From contig JBDRDH010000139.1 of the NCBI GenBank assembly GCA_043820985.1, forward strand, positions 27,721-91,720: a stretch of 64,000 bases of DNA, in the 5' to 3' direction. Source of the DNA: JAAYXS01 sp043820985 (GTDB taxonomy: Bacteria; Planctomycetota; Phycisphaerae; UBA1845; Fen-1342). Made by a program: the position numbers and the translations under genes. The notes beneath the pieces were generated by a model. It worked only from the letters and a program-made list of their open reading frames with translations, searched no databases and was not told the origin of the DNA. Below, one piece after another: positions 15,815-25,028 of the stretch; within the stretch, counting starts at the first letter, position 1, and every line of letters begins with the position of its first letter.

Positions 15815-18154
15815 ATGCCTGACAACGACACGTCCGCAAGATCGGCATCCGAGGCGGATTTCACTTTCAGATTGCCCGACCTGACCACCGAGGGTCTGAA
15901 GGTAACCGGCTTCAGTGGTTCGGAAGGCATCAGTGAACTGTACGAGTTTCATATCGACTTCTGTTCGGACGTCGATAGCATCGATCCCACCGCAACGGTC
16001 GGGCTGGCCTGCTTCCTGGAGATCGCCGGCAGCAGCGGCACTCGTCACGTACACGGTATCGTGCGTCGTTTTCAGCGTATCGGCCAGGATGCCAGTGTGA
16101 CCTATTATTCGGCCGATATCGTGCCGGCCCATTGGCAGCTCACCAAGCGGTACAAGAATCGCATCTTCCAGGAATGCAACTGCTCAGACATGAGCGTGCC
16201 GGGGATCATCAAGAAGGTGCTTGAGGATGCCGGCATTCCCGAGGATCTCTTCCGTTTTGCCCTGACTGGTGAGTATGAGGTGTACGAGTATGTCGTGCAG
16301 TATCGCGAGTCGGAGATGGACTTCATCTCCCGGCTGATGGAAGAGGAGGGTATTTACTATTTTTTCGAGCACACGGACGAAGGCTACAAGATAGTCTTCG
16401 CCGACAGCGATGTGGCCCACGTGGCCAGCCCGCTCGATGCCCAGTGCCTCTATCGCGAGCCTACCGGGATGGTGCCGGAAGGTGAACACGTCTTCACCGT
16501 GCGCGACGGAGCCGAATTGCAGGTCGGTGCCACGCGCCTGACGGACTATGACTTCACCCGACCGCCCCTTGATCTACACACCTCGGCAACCGCCGAGCGC
16601 GAGACCGCGCTGGAGATCAGCGACTACCCTGGCGAGTACACGGACAAGGACGTCGGCACCCGGCTCGTGCGGATTCGCCTGGAAGAGCAGCAGTGTCGTC
16701 GGCATGTGCTCAATATGCGGGGCACCAACCGCGGATTGCTGCCCGGCTTCACGTTCGAGCTGGATGAACACCCGCGTGCACCGCTCAATCGCGAGTACCT
16801 CGTCACGCGCCTGGTTCACCAGGCCAGCCAGTCGCAGAGCGCTCAGGAGCAGGCCTCCGAAGCCGAGGGCCTGCAATACGAGGCCACCGTGCGGGTCATC
16901 CCTTCTGATATACCCTTCCGCGCGCCGCGCACCACGCCGCGCCCGACCGTCAAGGGCAGCCAGACGGCACTCGTCGTGGGTCCGTCCGGCGAGGAGATCT
17001 ATACCGACCAGTACGGCCGCGTGAAGGTGCAGTTCCACTGGGACCTGGAGGGGGCTTACGACGAGAACAGTTCGCGCTGGATTCGCGTCAGCCAGGGTTC
17101 GGCCGGCGGCCAGTACGGCATCATATTCCTGCCGCGCGTCGGCCAGGAAGTCATCGTGGATTTCCTGGAAGGTGATCCCGACCGCCCGATCATCACCGGC
17201 CGCGTCTACAACGCCGACCAGATGCCGCCCTATACCCTGCCGGACGAGAAAACCAAAAGCGTCATCAAGACGCACAGCTCCAAGGGCGGGGGCGGCACCA
17301 ACGAAATTCGGTTCGAGGACCTCAAAGACAGCGAGCAGGTCTTCCACTACGCCCAGAAGGACCTGCACATCCGCGTCAACAACGACCGCGTCGAGAATGT
17401 CGACAATGACCGCCACCTGACCGTCAAGAGCAACAAGAACGAGTCGGTCGGGGGCGACCGCAGCCTGGCTGTCGGCGGCAATCTCAAGGAGAAGATCGCG
17501 GTCGATGTCTCGACCAAGGTCGAGGGCAAAGAGTCCAAACACGTCATGGGCACGCTCACGCTGACCTGTGACAGTGACGTCGTGGAGAAATTCGGGGCCA
17601 GTCACAAGCACGAAGTCTCGATGACCTACGCCTGCAAGGCGCTGGCCATCAAGCTGGAAGCCTCGACTGGAATCGAACTGAAATGCGGCGGCAGCAGCAT
17701 CGTTCTCACCCCGGCGGCCATCTTCATCGCCGGCGGCCCGCTGGTGAACATCAATACCGGCGCTGGTCCGCCGGTCGGGCCGGTGATGGCCATGGCCACC
17801 ACGCCCGAGGATCCCGCCGCGCCGATCGACGCCGACACGGCCACACCCGGCTCCGACACGACGTACAACGCCGAGGCGCAGGAATACGAGGCGCTGGAGG
17901 TCGAGGTCCTGCCAGACGAGGAAGTCCCCGAAGAGCCACAGGAGGAAGTGGAACTCACCTGGATCGAGATCGAGCTGGTGGACGAGGCGGATCAGCCCTG
18001 CGCCGGCGAACGCTTCGAATTGAAACTGCCTAACGACAAGATCCGCAAGGGCACGCTCGACGCCAACGGCGTAGCGCGGGTTGACAATATCCCGCCCGGC
18101 GAATGCCAGATCTGTTTCCCGAAACTTGACGCGGATGCCTGGGAGCGAATCTGA
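15815..18154 (+). CDS. vgrG: VgrG-type spike protein of a contractile injection system
   Basis: Tip protein of a type VI-like contractile secretion machine, 779 residues. Residues 15-360 are the gp27-like hub (FTFRLPDLTTEGLKVTGFSG ... YYFFEHTDEGYKIVFAD). An OB-fold follows (YGRVKVQFHWD, SRWIRVSQGSAGGQYGIIF, LPRVGQEVIVDFLEGDPDRP, IITGRVYNADQMPPY), then the gp5-like beta-helix with repeats such as ENVDNDRHLTVKSNKNE. The last 70 residues (WIEIELVDEADQPCAGERFE) form a carboxypeptidase-regulatory-like domain common at VgrG tips, which may hold cargo. GGAG at 15805-15808 supports the ATG at 15815. Its stop overlaps the next start by one base. Confidence 0.95.
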   Translation: MPDNDTSARSASEADFTFRLPDLTTEGLKVTGFSGSEGISELYEFHIDFCSDVDSIDPTATVGLACFLEIAGSSGTRHVHGIVRRFQRIGQDASVTYYSADIVPAHWQLTKRYKNRIFQECNCSDMSVPGIIKKVLEDAGIPEDLFRFALTGEYEVYEYVVQYRESEMDFISRLMEEEGIYYFFEHTDEGYKIVFADSDVAHVASPLDAQCLYREPTGMVPEGEHVFTVRDGAELQVGATRLTDYDFTRPPLDLHTSATAERETALEISDYPGEYTDKDVGTRLVRIRLEEQQCRRHVLNMRGTNRGLLPGFTFELDEHPRAPLNREYLVTRLVHQASQSQSAQEQASEAEGLQYEATVRVIPSDIPFRAPRTTPRPTVKGSQTALVVGPSGEEIYTDQYGRVKVQFHWDLEGAYDENSSRWIRVSQGSAGGQYGIIFLPRVGQEVIVDFLEGDPDRPIITGRVYNADQMPPYTLPDEKTKSVIKTHSSKGGGGTNEIRFEDLKDSEQVFHYAQKDLHIRVNNDRVENVDNDRHLTVKSNKNESVGGDRSLAVGGNLKEKIAVDVSTKVEGKESKHVMGTLTLTCDSDVVEKFGASHKHEVSMTYACKALAIKLEASTGIELKCGGSSIVLTPAAIFIAGGPLVNINTGAGPPVGPVMAMATTPEDPAAPIDADTATPGSDTTYNAEAQEYEALEVEVLPDEEVPEEPQEEVELTWIEIELVDEADQPCAGERFELKLPNDKIRKGTLDANGVARVDNIPPGECQICFPKLDADAWERI

Positions 18155-19164
18155 TGGCTGGTCCTCCAGGAAACTCTGGTTCTAGTGATTTCAGTAGCCG
18201 CCTGGCGCAGGCGATGGGAAAGGCCCGCAGCGGGCAGTCACAGGACCAGGCCGCGTCCCAGGCGTCTGGTTCGCCATCCACACAACCCGCCAGTGACGAT
18301 TTCTCCGATCGCCTCTCGCAAGCCATGGCCAGAGCCCGCGGCGACGAGCCGGCCCAGCAGCCCACCGCCCCGACCGAGGAGGCCCAGAGCGCCAGCGAGC
18401 AGCAGCCGGTCGAGAGCACCGGCCCCGTCGGCACTGGTGAACACGTCGTCAGAAGCGGCGAGTGTGTCTCGTCCATCGCCAAGGACACGGGGCACTTCTG
18501 GGAAACCATCTGGAACGACTCAGGCAACAGCGAGCTACGTGCCGCCCGCGAAGATCCCAACGTGCTCCTGGCCGAAGATCGCGTGCACGTCCCCGATCTG
18601 CGCCGCAAGGAAGAGCCCGGTCAGACCGAGATGCGCCATCGTTTCCGACGCCTCGGCGAGCCGGCCATGCTGCGCATGCGGATCCTCGAAGAGGACCCGG
18701 AGTCCTTCGCGCCCGAAGAACAGCCGGAAGACACCGAACAGCAAACCGAGATCGAGGAGCCGACCGAGCGCCAGCGCCCGCCGCGGAAAGACAAGCCGCG
18801 GTCAAATCTGCGCTACGTGCTCATCATCGACGGGACGCAGCTTGAAGGCGTCACCGACGAAGATGGCGTGCTCGAGCAACCGATTCCAGGGAATGCCCGG
18901 CGCGGGCGCCTGATTCTCGACCCCGGCGAACTCGGCCAGACGGAAATACAACTTCAACTCGGCCACCTCTCGCCGCGGACCGAGCTGCCCGGTCTCAAGG
19001 AACGCCTGGCAAACCTAACTTTCGATTGCGGCGACCGCGGCGAAGAGGAGACCCCGCGCTTCGAGGCGGCCGTGCGCGGGTTCCAGGAGAAGTACGGTTT
19101 AGAAATCACTGGTCAGGCTGACCAGGCCACGCGCAACAAGCTGGAGGAATTGCACGGCAGTTAG
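18154..19164 (+). CDS. LysM and peptidoglycan-binding protein of the spike cassette
   Basis: 336 residues, translationally coupled to vgrG by a TGATG overlap. Residues 1-90 are low-complexity but contain two copies of a short motif: SDFSSRLAQAMGKAR (11-25) and DDFSDRLSQAMARAR (48-62). A LysM-like domain follows (GEHVVRSGECVSSIAKDTGH, IWNDSGNSELR), then a beta domain (LRYVLIIDGTQLEGVTDEDG) and a C-terminal PG_binding_1-type helical domain (FEAAVRGFQEKYGLEITGQA). Wall-binding domains near a VgrG gene suggest an adaptor or a periplasm-acting cargo. No catalytic motif is visible. Confidence 0.8.
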   Translation: MAGPPGNSGSSDFSSRLAQAMGKARSGQSQDQAASQASGSPSTQPASDDFSDRLSQAMARARGDEPAQQPTAPTEEAQSASEQQPVESTGPVGTGEHVVRSGECVSSIAKDTGHFWETIWNDSGNSELRAAREDPNVLLAEDRVHVPDLRRKEEPGQTEMRHRFRRLGEPAMLRMRILEEDPESFAPEEQPEDTEQQTEIEEPTERQRPPRKDKPRSNLRYVLIIDGTQLEGVTDEDGVLEQPIPGNARRGRLILDPGELGQTEIQLQLGHLSPRTELPGLKERLANLTFDCGDRGEEETPRFEAAVRGFQEKYGLEITGQADQATRNKLEELHGS

Positions 19165-19187
19165 GCCGGCTTCAGGAGCAGCGCAAC

Positions 19188-21071
19188 ATGCCGCAGATAG
19201 TCACGATTACATTGAAGAAGGTGAAGCTCACGAAGCAGGTCGCCAAGCGTGGCTGCAAATCGGCGAACTTCATCGGAGCCGTCGACGGGCGCGCTTTTCC
19301 TCCCAAGTACTACGAGTCACTGCGCGGTAAGCGCATGGGCTTCGACATCTGGAAGCTGACCCACGCGCTGAACTGGACGTGTGAGGTGGACGTTACCGAC
19401 GGCGGCAAGAACCGCATCACCGTCACCTTTAGCGTACACAATTCCGAAGGGCCGGTGGTTGACTACGGCACGATCACCAAGACGCTCAAATGGCCGTTCA
19501 CCAAAGAAGAAGAGAAAAAGCGTATTGATCGGGCCAACGGTTTCACGCTTGAATGGAGCGTGGCCGTGCGCGGCGAGGGCAATATTATCCCCACCGCGCC
19601 CACGAACGTGACCATCCCCCGCCAGCACCGGGCCAATCCCGGTCGGGCCACCATCACCGCGCCACCGCGACTCGAACGTCTTGAGATCTGCCCGGTGCAA
19701 CCGGTCCCGCCCTACAACCGCGATGAGTATCCCCAGCGCCCGCCGTTCCCAATCGGCATCCAAGCTGAAGAGAACGATCCGGCCAAGGAACCGCCGACGA
19801 TCACGCACACCAGCCCGATGAACATCATCCACAACCCGGCCGTGATTCCCATCCTCAGGCCGGCGTTGCCCGCGCGGGCGCACGGAGGCGGCGATCGCAC
19901 CATCCCCGTCCCGGAGTCCGAGTTACTGAACGCGGATAACGCGGCGGTTTTCGAGTACACCTGGTACAAACCCGCCAGCCTGGCTTTCACCGCGAACGAC
20001 CCGCGCCTGGAGTGGTCGATCACCCCCCCCGAAAACGCCGACTTCTTCCCGCGCAATGCCAAATACGGCACCTCCGTCAAGGTTCACGGCAAGCGGCAGG
20101 GTGAAGTGACTCTGCACGTGTGTTACAAGCCGCCCGGACGCCCGGAGGTGCGCGATTTCGCCGTTGTGCGGGCCATGGTATACCCGATTCGCAAGGTCAA
20201 ATGCCGCATCAACCGGCTCTGGGCCAACAATCCCACCGGCGGAGCCGCGATACGGCCGCGCGCCAACGCTGCTTCCCTGTTCAGGATCCTGAACACCACC
20301 AACCGGCTGTTGCGCCAGATCGGCGTGGAACTCGTCCTGGATGACAATCCCACCAAGACACTCGCCACTGTCAGGGTGAAGAAGCCGGGCAACGTTGTCG
20401 TGCCGGGCATGTTCGAACTTCAGGTTGCCGCCGGGCTCACTCGCAACGTCGGCGGCACGCCGCCCGATGCCGACCTGTGCCCCGAGCGCCAGGCCGCCGC
20501 GTTAAATTGCCGACCGAACGTCCTCAACATCAATGTCATCAGGTCATTCGACGGTGGAGGCACGCGGGGGCTGTGCGTATTCGGCCCGGCACATCCCGGT
20601 GGAGTTACTTTCCAGGATATCGGCAAACCCAGTACATCGTGGAAACGACACTCCGGCGTCGACTACGTTCCGCCGCCGAATCGGCCGCTGCCCCCTGGGC
20701 CGAAGCGGATCAACCTGCTATCCGCCGATGACATCTTCACGCGCATAGAGACGCTCACCCAGACAGCCAATCCGGCCTACAGCGTTACGCCAGCTAGCGC
20801 GCCCAACTTCGCGATACTGCTGGCGAGTACATCCAATCCCGGTACCGACGCCGGTCGGCTGGAATACGCCCAGGTGCTCACGCACGAAATCGGGCACCTG
20901 TTCAACCTCAAGCATCGCGAAAAGAACCCGGCCAGCGCCACCGACGGTGACGGTCTGGACTGGCCGCGCGAGAACGTCATGTACTGGGCCGACGACGAGC
21001 GGTCGCTGAACCTGGATATCATCCAGGCCAAATGCGCCCGGGCCAGTTCGATGCTGACCACCGCCGAGTGA
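19188..21071 (+). CDS. Putative cargo effector with metzincin zinc-protease domain
   Basis: 627 residues with no signal peptide. The first 460 residues are unrecognised, rich in Pro and beta-like sequence. Near residues 566-576 the motif HEIGHLFNLKH matches the HExxHxxGxxH-like zinc site of metzincins, and ENVMYW about 30 residues later supplies the expected Met-turn. The protein should therefore be a zinc endopeptidase. It sits between the LysM spike partner and a helical protein, inside the VgrG/PAAR cassette, so export by the injection system is the best inference. It starts 23 bases after the previous stop, with AGGAGC upstream of the ATG. Confidence 0.72.
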   Translation: MPQIVTITLKKVKLTKQVAKRGCKSANFIGAVDGRAFPPKYYESLRGKRMGFDIWKLTHALNWTCEVDVTDGGKNRITVTFSVHNSEGPVVDYGTITKTLKWPFTKEEEKKRIDRANGFTLEWSVAVRGEGNIIPTAPTNVTIPRQHRANPGRATITAPPRLERLEICPVQPVPPYNRDEYPQRPPFPIGIQAEENDPAKEPPTITHTSPMNIIHNPAVIPILRPALPARAHGGGDRTIPVPESELLNADNAAVFEYTWYKPASLAFTANDPRLEWSITPPENADFFPRNAKYGTSVKVHGKRQGEVTLHVCYKPPGRPEVRDFAVVRAMVYPIRKVKCRINRLWANNPTGGAAIRPRANAASLFRILNTTNRLLRQIGVELVLDDNPTKTLATVRVKKPGNVVVPGMFELQVAAGLTRNVGGTPPDADLCPERQAAALNCRPNVLNINVIRSFDGGGTRGLCVFGPAHPGGVTFQDIGKPSTSWKRHSGVDYVPPPNRPLPPGPKRINLLSADDIFTRIETLTQTANPAYSVTPASAPNFAILLASTSNPGTDAGRLEYAQVLTHEIGHLFNLKHREKNPASATDGDGLDWPRENVMYWADDERSLNLDIIQAKCARASSMLTTAE

Positions 21072-21109
21072 CGCTGGGCGGAGAGAGCCCCTCTGCCACG
21101 GAGCAGCCG

Positions 21110-21925
21110 ATGAACGAGAATGCACTAAAGACGCTCAAGAAGAAAAAGGCGACTGCCGACGAGCTGCTGGCGGCGGCCCGCGCGCTGGCGCAAAGTCGCG
21201 ATCCGCAGGATCATGCCGGTCTGCGCGTCGCGCTGGGCGATGCCGACTTCCTTGAAGCGCTCGAGACCAAGGAAGACGACGGCGAGTTCGAGGAACCACT
21301 GGCGGTCGAGTTGGTGCTCGAGGATATATCTAATAACGAAGCCCCCGAGAGCCACGCTATCATCGTGGGTCTCACTCAGAATCCGACCTTTACCCATGAC
21401 GCACAACGTGTCGAGGCGCTGATCAAGGCCTGCGCTGCCGTGCGACCCGCTCCACGCGAGGTGATTGCCTTCTGGGACAAGTTCTGCCAGGAACTCGACG
21501 GCTTCACACCCGTCACCATCCGCGCCCTCCTGGACAACGCCAGCGACCCGGCGCTGGAACTCTTCGAACGTAAGATGGTCGGTAACGAACACGGCGAGAT
21601 ATACAAGCTTGGCTGGATTTACAACTCGATCGTGCCCCGCCGCAACGAGCTGGCCATCCTGCAAAGTTGCCAGCGACTGCTGACTGGTGATCTCGCCGCG
21701 GAACTCAAACCAGCGCTGGTTGATGGGCTGTTCGATTATCGTCCGGAGGAGTGGTACCACCCCGAGCGTGTCGTCGAGCCGGCGGACCGCACACAAGCCA
21801 GCCCACCGGCGCGCGACGAGTTGCGCAAGATCGGTGAGCACGCCTTGCGCAAAATCGCTCTGACTGACGAGCAGAAAGAGGACGTGCAGAGCGTCATGGA
21901 AGGATTGTCCGCCGCGACCCCATAG
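21110..21925 (+). CDS. Helical-repeat protein of the spike cassette
   Basis: 271 residues, nearly all predicted helical and acidic, with no membrane span or signal peptide. I do not recognise a family. Stretches such as ALDNASDPALELFERK and ELKPALVDGLFDYRPEEWYH suggest HEAT-like repeats. Its place right after the putative metalloprotease effector makes it a candidate immunity protein or chaperone/adaptor. The ATG at 21110 (MNENALKTLKKKK) follows GGAG by six bases; a longer frame from 21032 overlaps the preceding gene and lacks support. Confidence 0.6.
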   Translation: MNENALKTLKKKKATADELLAAARALAQSRDPQDHAGLRVALGDADFLEALETKEDDGEFEEPLAVELVLEDISNNEAPESHAIIVGLTQNPTFTHDAQRVEALIKACAAVRPAPREVIAFWDKFCQELDGFTPVTIRALLDNASDPALELFERKMVGNEHGEIYKLGWIYNSIVPRRNELAILQSCQRLLTGDLAAELKPALVDGLFDYRPEEWYHPERVVEPADRTQASPPARDELRKIGEHALRKIALTDEQKEDVQSVMEGLSAATP

Positions 21926-21952
21926 TACCGGTCGGTCACCGAGGTTAGAGAT

Positions 21953-22474
21953 ATGGCAACTCCGGAAGCAATGTCGGACTACTACGGCAACGCCCCCAAG
22001 CCGCCTGAGGAGCCGCAGTCGCCCCAGCCGTCCGAGCAGGCCCAGGCGGAGTACGACGCCGCGTTCGCTCAATACGAGGATGACCGAGCAGCCTACGAAG
22101 AGGAAAACGGCCCGCCGCCCGAGCCCGATCCGGTGCCCGGCGCCGGCGGCGCTGGTAGCGGTGGGGGTGGCGGCGGTGGCGCGGGAATGCCGGCCGCGCG
22201 GATCGGCGACATGACCGCTCACGGCGGAGTTATCACCGTCGGCCATCCCACGACCATCATCGGTGGCATGCCCGCGGCACGCATCAGCGATATGCACACC
22301 TGCCCGATGGTCACGGGCGTCGTACCGCACGTCGGCGGCCCGATCATCCCGCCGTGCGCCCCGACGGTCATTATCGGCGGTCTGCCCGCCGCGCGCATCA
22401 GCGACCAAGCCACCTGCGTGGGCCCGCCGGATACTATTGCCCAGGGACACCCGACCACGATGATTGGCGGCTAA
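21953..22474 (+). CDS. PAAR-domain spike-tip protein
   Basis: 173 residues. The first 75 are Pro/Glu-rich with a Gly run (GAGGAGSGGGGGGGAGMP), then PAAR repeats fill the C-terminal half: MPAARIGDMTAHGG, GHPTTIIGGMPAARISDMHT and IIGGLPAARISDQATC, ending in GHPTTMIGG. PAAR proteins cap the VgrG trimer as a sharp zinc-stabilised cone. The spacing of 27 bases to the previous gene and shared strand indicate one operon with vgrG. The N-terminal extension may be a linker that docks to cargo. Confidence 0.93.
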   Translation: MATPEAMSDYYGNAPKPPEEPQSPQPSEQAQAEYDAAFAQYEDDRAAYEEENGPPPEPDPVPGAGGAGSGGGGGGGAGMPAARIGDMTAHGGVITVGHPTTIIGGMPAARISDMHTCPMVTGVVPHVGGPIIPPCAPTVIIGGLPAARISDQATCVGPPDTIAQGHPTTMIGG

Positions 22475-22562
22475 CCGGGCGGGAAACGCCGCCAGAATCC
22501 GTGCCTCCGGCGGCAATCCCGGTTATACTCAGCCGGTCCTTGGGTCCCAGAGGGAGAGTCCT

Positions 22563-22919
22563 ATGTCGGCATCATGCATGCAAGTCAACCGGCAAGACGA
22601 TCTGATCGTCGTCGAATTCGCGGAAGAAACCGATCTCAACGCACTGGAGATGGACCGAATTCGTTCTGAACTCTACGAGTTGGTGGAAGGCAATGAGAAC
22701 TGCCGGATGCTGCTCGATTTTTCCAACGTGGCCTATGCCTCGTCGCAGGCCCTGGGCTGTTTGGTGACGTTACGGTTGAAAGCGGCCCGGACCGGAGCCC
22801 GATTGGCCATCGCAGCCATCCGCCCTACGCTGGCCGACATCATCAGCATGACCCACCTGGACACGCTGTTCGAGATATATCCCACGCGCGACGAAGCGCT
22901 CGCCAAGCTGGGGGATTGA
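22563..22919 (+). CDS. STAS-domain anti-sigma-antagonist-like protein
   Basis: 118-residue single STAS domain like SpoIIAA, which relays a partner switch through phosphorylation of one serine. VAYASSQALGCLVTL places S60/S61 at the usual phosphorylation position (family: DSSGLG). The ATG at 22563 (MSASCMQVNR) is preceded by GGGAGAG; the longer frame from 22464 begins inside the PAAR gene. No kinase or phosphatase partner is beside it. It may be read through from the spike cassette. It is convergent with the GH130 gene, with only 11 bases between. Confidence 0.88.
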   Translation: MSASCMQVNRQDDLIVVEFAEETDLNALEMDRIRSELYELVEGNENCRMLLDFSNVAYASSQALGCLVTLRLKAARTGARLAIAAIRPTLADIISMTHLDTLFEIYPTRDEALAKLGD

Positions 22920-22930
22920 CCAAGGCGGCG

Positions 22931-23857
22931 TTAACAGGCCTTCAGCGTATCCAGCACGTCTTGTAGCTTGGCGGTCGCCAGGCAGACATAGGTATCCGCC
23001 GCCCCGTAGTACATCCACAATTCATCGCCGCGCAGTAGCAGACCGGTTGGGAACACCACGTTCGGTACCAGGCCGGATTGCTCGTAGGGTGCCTCGGCCT
23101 GGAAGATCCAGTCGGGGCAGCGGGCGATCAGCTTATAAGGCTGGTCTTTATCGAGCAGCGCGATGCCGGTGCGATAGATCAGGCGCCCGCCGTAACCCTT
23201 CACGCCGTGGTAGATCAGCAACCAACCCTGGTCGGTGAGCAGAGGCGGCGGACCGGCACCGACCTTAACCGCGTCCCAGGCCGCCCCGCCACCTTCAGGC
23301 AGGACGCAGTGCGGCATACCCCAGTGAATCAGGTCGGGCGAGTAAGCCGACCAGATGTGTTCGATGCCGCCGGCGTCAGGTCGATGCAGCACCGCCCAGC
23401 GCCCGTCGAAGCGTTGCGGAAACAGGGCCGCGTCCTTGTTGTTGGGGGAGAATATCAGCCCGACGCGCTCGACATTGACCAGGTCACTGCTGCGGGCCAG
23501 GGCGACGGCGGCCCCGGCCGGCGAGTAGGCCGTATAGGTGATGTACCAGCGTCGCTCTTCCTTTAAGTAGACGACGCGCGCATCCTCGCAACCCCAGAGC
23601 TCATAACGCCATTTGGATTGGCCATAGCGCAGGAAGGGTTTGGCTTCGATCTTCCAGTTGGCGACGCCATCCCGGCTGCGGGCGATGTGGATGTTTGAGT
23701 AACCCGCCCGGTCCTCGACGCGCAATAGCAGTACGACTTCGCCATTTTGTTCGGTCGCGCCGGGATTCAGGACGGCGGCGGCGGAAAATGGCAGATCCAT
23801 TGGCGTCAGGAGTGGATTTTCCGGGTGACGTTCGAAAACAGTCTTGAATGGCAACAT
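22931..23857 (-). CDS. GH130-family beta-mannoside phosphorylase/hydrolase
   Basis: 308-residue five-bladed propeller enzyme of family GH130, which phosphorolyses beta-1,2- or beta-1,4-mannosides in the cytoplasm. Typical stretches are LNPGATEQNGEVVLLLRVED, WGCEDARVVYL (with the conserved acid residue), FSPNNKDAALFPQRFDGRWA and LLIYHGVKGYG near the end. AGAGGAT eight bases before the ATG at 23857 supports the start. The upstream same-strand gene, 120 bases away, is a PfkB sugar kinase, suggesting joint use of a disaccharide. Substrate specificity cannot be fixed from sequence. Confidence 0.9.
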   Translation of the reverse strand: MLPFKTVFERHPENPLLTPMDLPFSAAAVLNPGATEQNGEVVLLLRVEDRAGYSNIHIARSRDGVANWKIEAKPFLRYGQSKWRYELWGCEDARVVYLKEERRWYITYTAYSPAGAAVALARSSDLVNVERVGLIFSPNNKDAALFPQRFDGRWAVLHRPDAGGIEHIWSAYSPDLIHWGMPHCVLPEGGGAAWDAVKVGAGPPPLLTDQGWLLIYHGVKGYGGRLIYRTGIALLDKDQPYKLIARCPDWIFQAEAPYEQSGLVPNVVFPTGLLLRGDELWMYYGAADTYVCLATAKLQDVLDTLKAC

Positions 23858-23977
23858 GATCAGATCCTCTTGTTGAGCCCCTGGTCAGCAACCAATACAA
23901 ATGGGGAAGTGGGAAATATCTTAACATGATTGGTCGAGAATGGGGATCTGATATGGGACATCGGGGCAAAACATGTT

Positions 23978-24886
23978 TCAGGAGCATTCGTGGCGTCGCC
24001 GTAACGCGGCGAATTCCGTACCGAGCGTGGGCATCGCGCCCGATCGGCTGGCAACCAGGGCCCCGACTTCGTTGGCAAAGCCCACGGTTGTTGCCAGGGG
24101 CCAGCCGCGTAGCAATCCCAGGGTCAAGGCCGCTGTGAATGCATCGCCGGCTCCGACCACATCGGCTACCTCGACTTCGCAACCAGGCCGGTCAGCTTGT
24201 TCCGTCGCCGAGAAAGCCAGACAACCGGCGGCACCCCGAGTGATGCAGAGCACCTGTACGTCGTAATCCTCTCGCAAACGTTCAGCTAAGCCGTGTGGCG
24301 AACCGGCCTTGAGAGCCAGTAGTTCATCGATTGCCAGAGCTTCTTCCTGGTTGAGCTTGACGACATGCGCCCAGCGCAGGGAATCCGCGATAGTCGTTGG
24401 CGAGTACCAAGGTGGGCGCAGGTTGACGTCGTAGATGCGCAGGGCCGTCGGAGCGGCGGCGAGAGCGCTGGCGATGGCGCCGCGGGTGATTGGGGAACGC
24501 TGCGCCGAGGTGCCATAACAAATCGCCGCCGTGGACGCAAATAAAGCCACCCAGGATGCATCCGGTTGCAGGTAATCCCAGGCAACGTCTTCCTCAACGG
24601 TGTACGTGGGGTGATCCGTATCGGCGTCATTGACTGTGACGCAACCGGTCGGGTGCTGATCGTCGCGTTGGATCGCGGAGGTGTCCAGACCGCGCTCAAC
24701 CAGGTAAGCAAGCAATTCATCCCCCATCCGATCACGCCCGATGCGCGAACAGATGATGCCGTTTAAGCCCAGTTGCGTGGCGTGATAGGCGACGTTGGCC
24801 GGCGCGCCACCCGGCCGGCGTGAGGTCGGGAAGAAATCCCACAATATTTCGCCTATGCCCACGACCACTGGGCGCTGTGCATCCAT
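23978..24886 (-). CDS. PfkB-family carbohydrate kinase (fructokinase-like)
   Basis: 302-residue ribokinase/PfkB-fold sugar kinase. The N-terminal signature GGAPANVAYHATQLG and the C-terminal signature DVVGAGDAFTAALTLGLL are both intact, with the catalytic Asp in GAGDAF. MDAQRPVVVGIGEILWDFFP is a typical fructokinase start. It probably phosphorylates a ketose or related sugar with ATP. It lies upstream of the GH130 gene and divergent from a glycosyltransferase at 25029. Confidence 0.9.
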   Translation of the reverse strand: MDAQRPVVVGIGEILWDFFPTSRRPGGAPANVAYHATQLGLNGIICSRIGRDRMGDELLAYLVERGLDTSAIQRDDQHPTGCVTVNDADTDHPTYTVEEDVAWDYLQPDASWVALFASTAAICYGTSAQRSPITRGAIASALAAAPTALRIYDVNLRPPWYSPTTIADSLRWAHVVKLNQEEALAIDELLALKAGSPHGLAERLREDYDVQVLCITRGAAGCLAFSATEQADRPGCEVEVADVVGAGDAFTAALTLGLLRGWPLATTVGFANEVGALVASRSGAMPTLGTEFAALRRRHECS

Positions 24887-25028
24887 AACTTGCGCTCATC
24901 TGAGGTGAGGGTCGAACACAGCCACTAATCCGCACTATACCGGTATCAGCGGAGCGGGTGAACATCAGTATGGGAATCCCGCCAGAACCGGCCTCGCCAG
25001 TCGAGTCGGGCGCGTTTACGATGAGATT

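Noticed and set aside
16574..17611. 345-codon minus-strand open frame
   Set aside because: Antisense shadow of vgrG.
21125..22516. 463-codon minus-strand open frame
   Set aside because: It runs antisense to the helical and PAAR genes, with low-complexity sequence and no family; GC-rich codon bias keeps the frame open.
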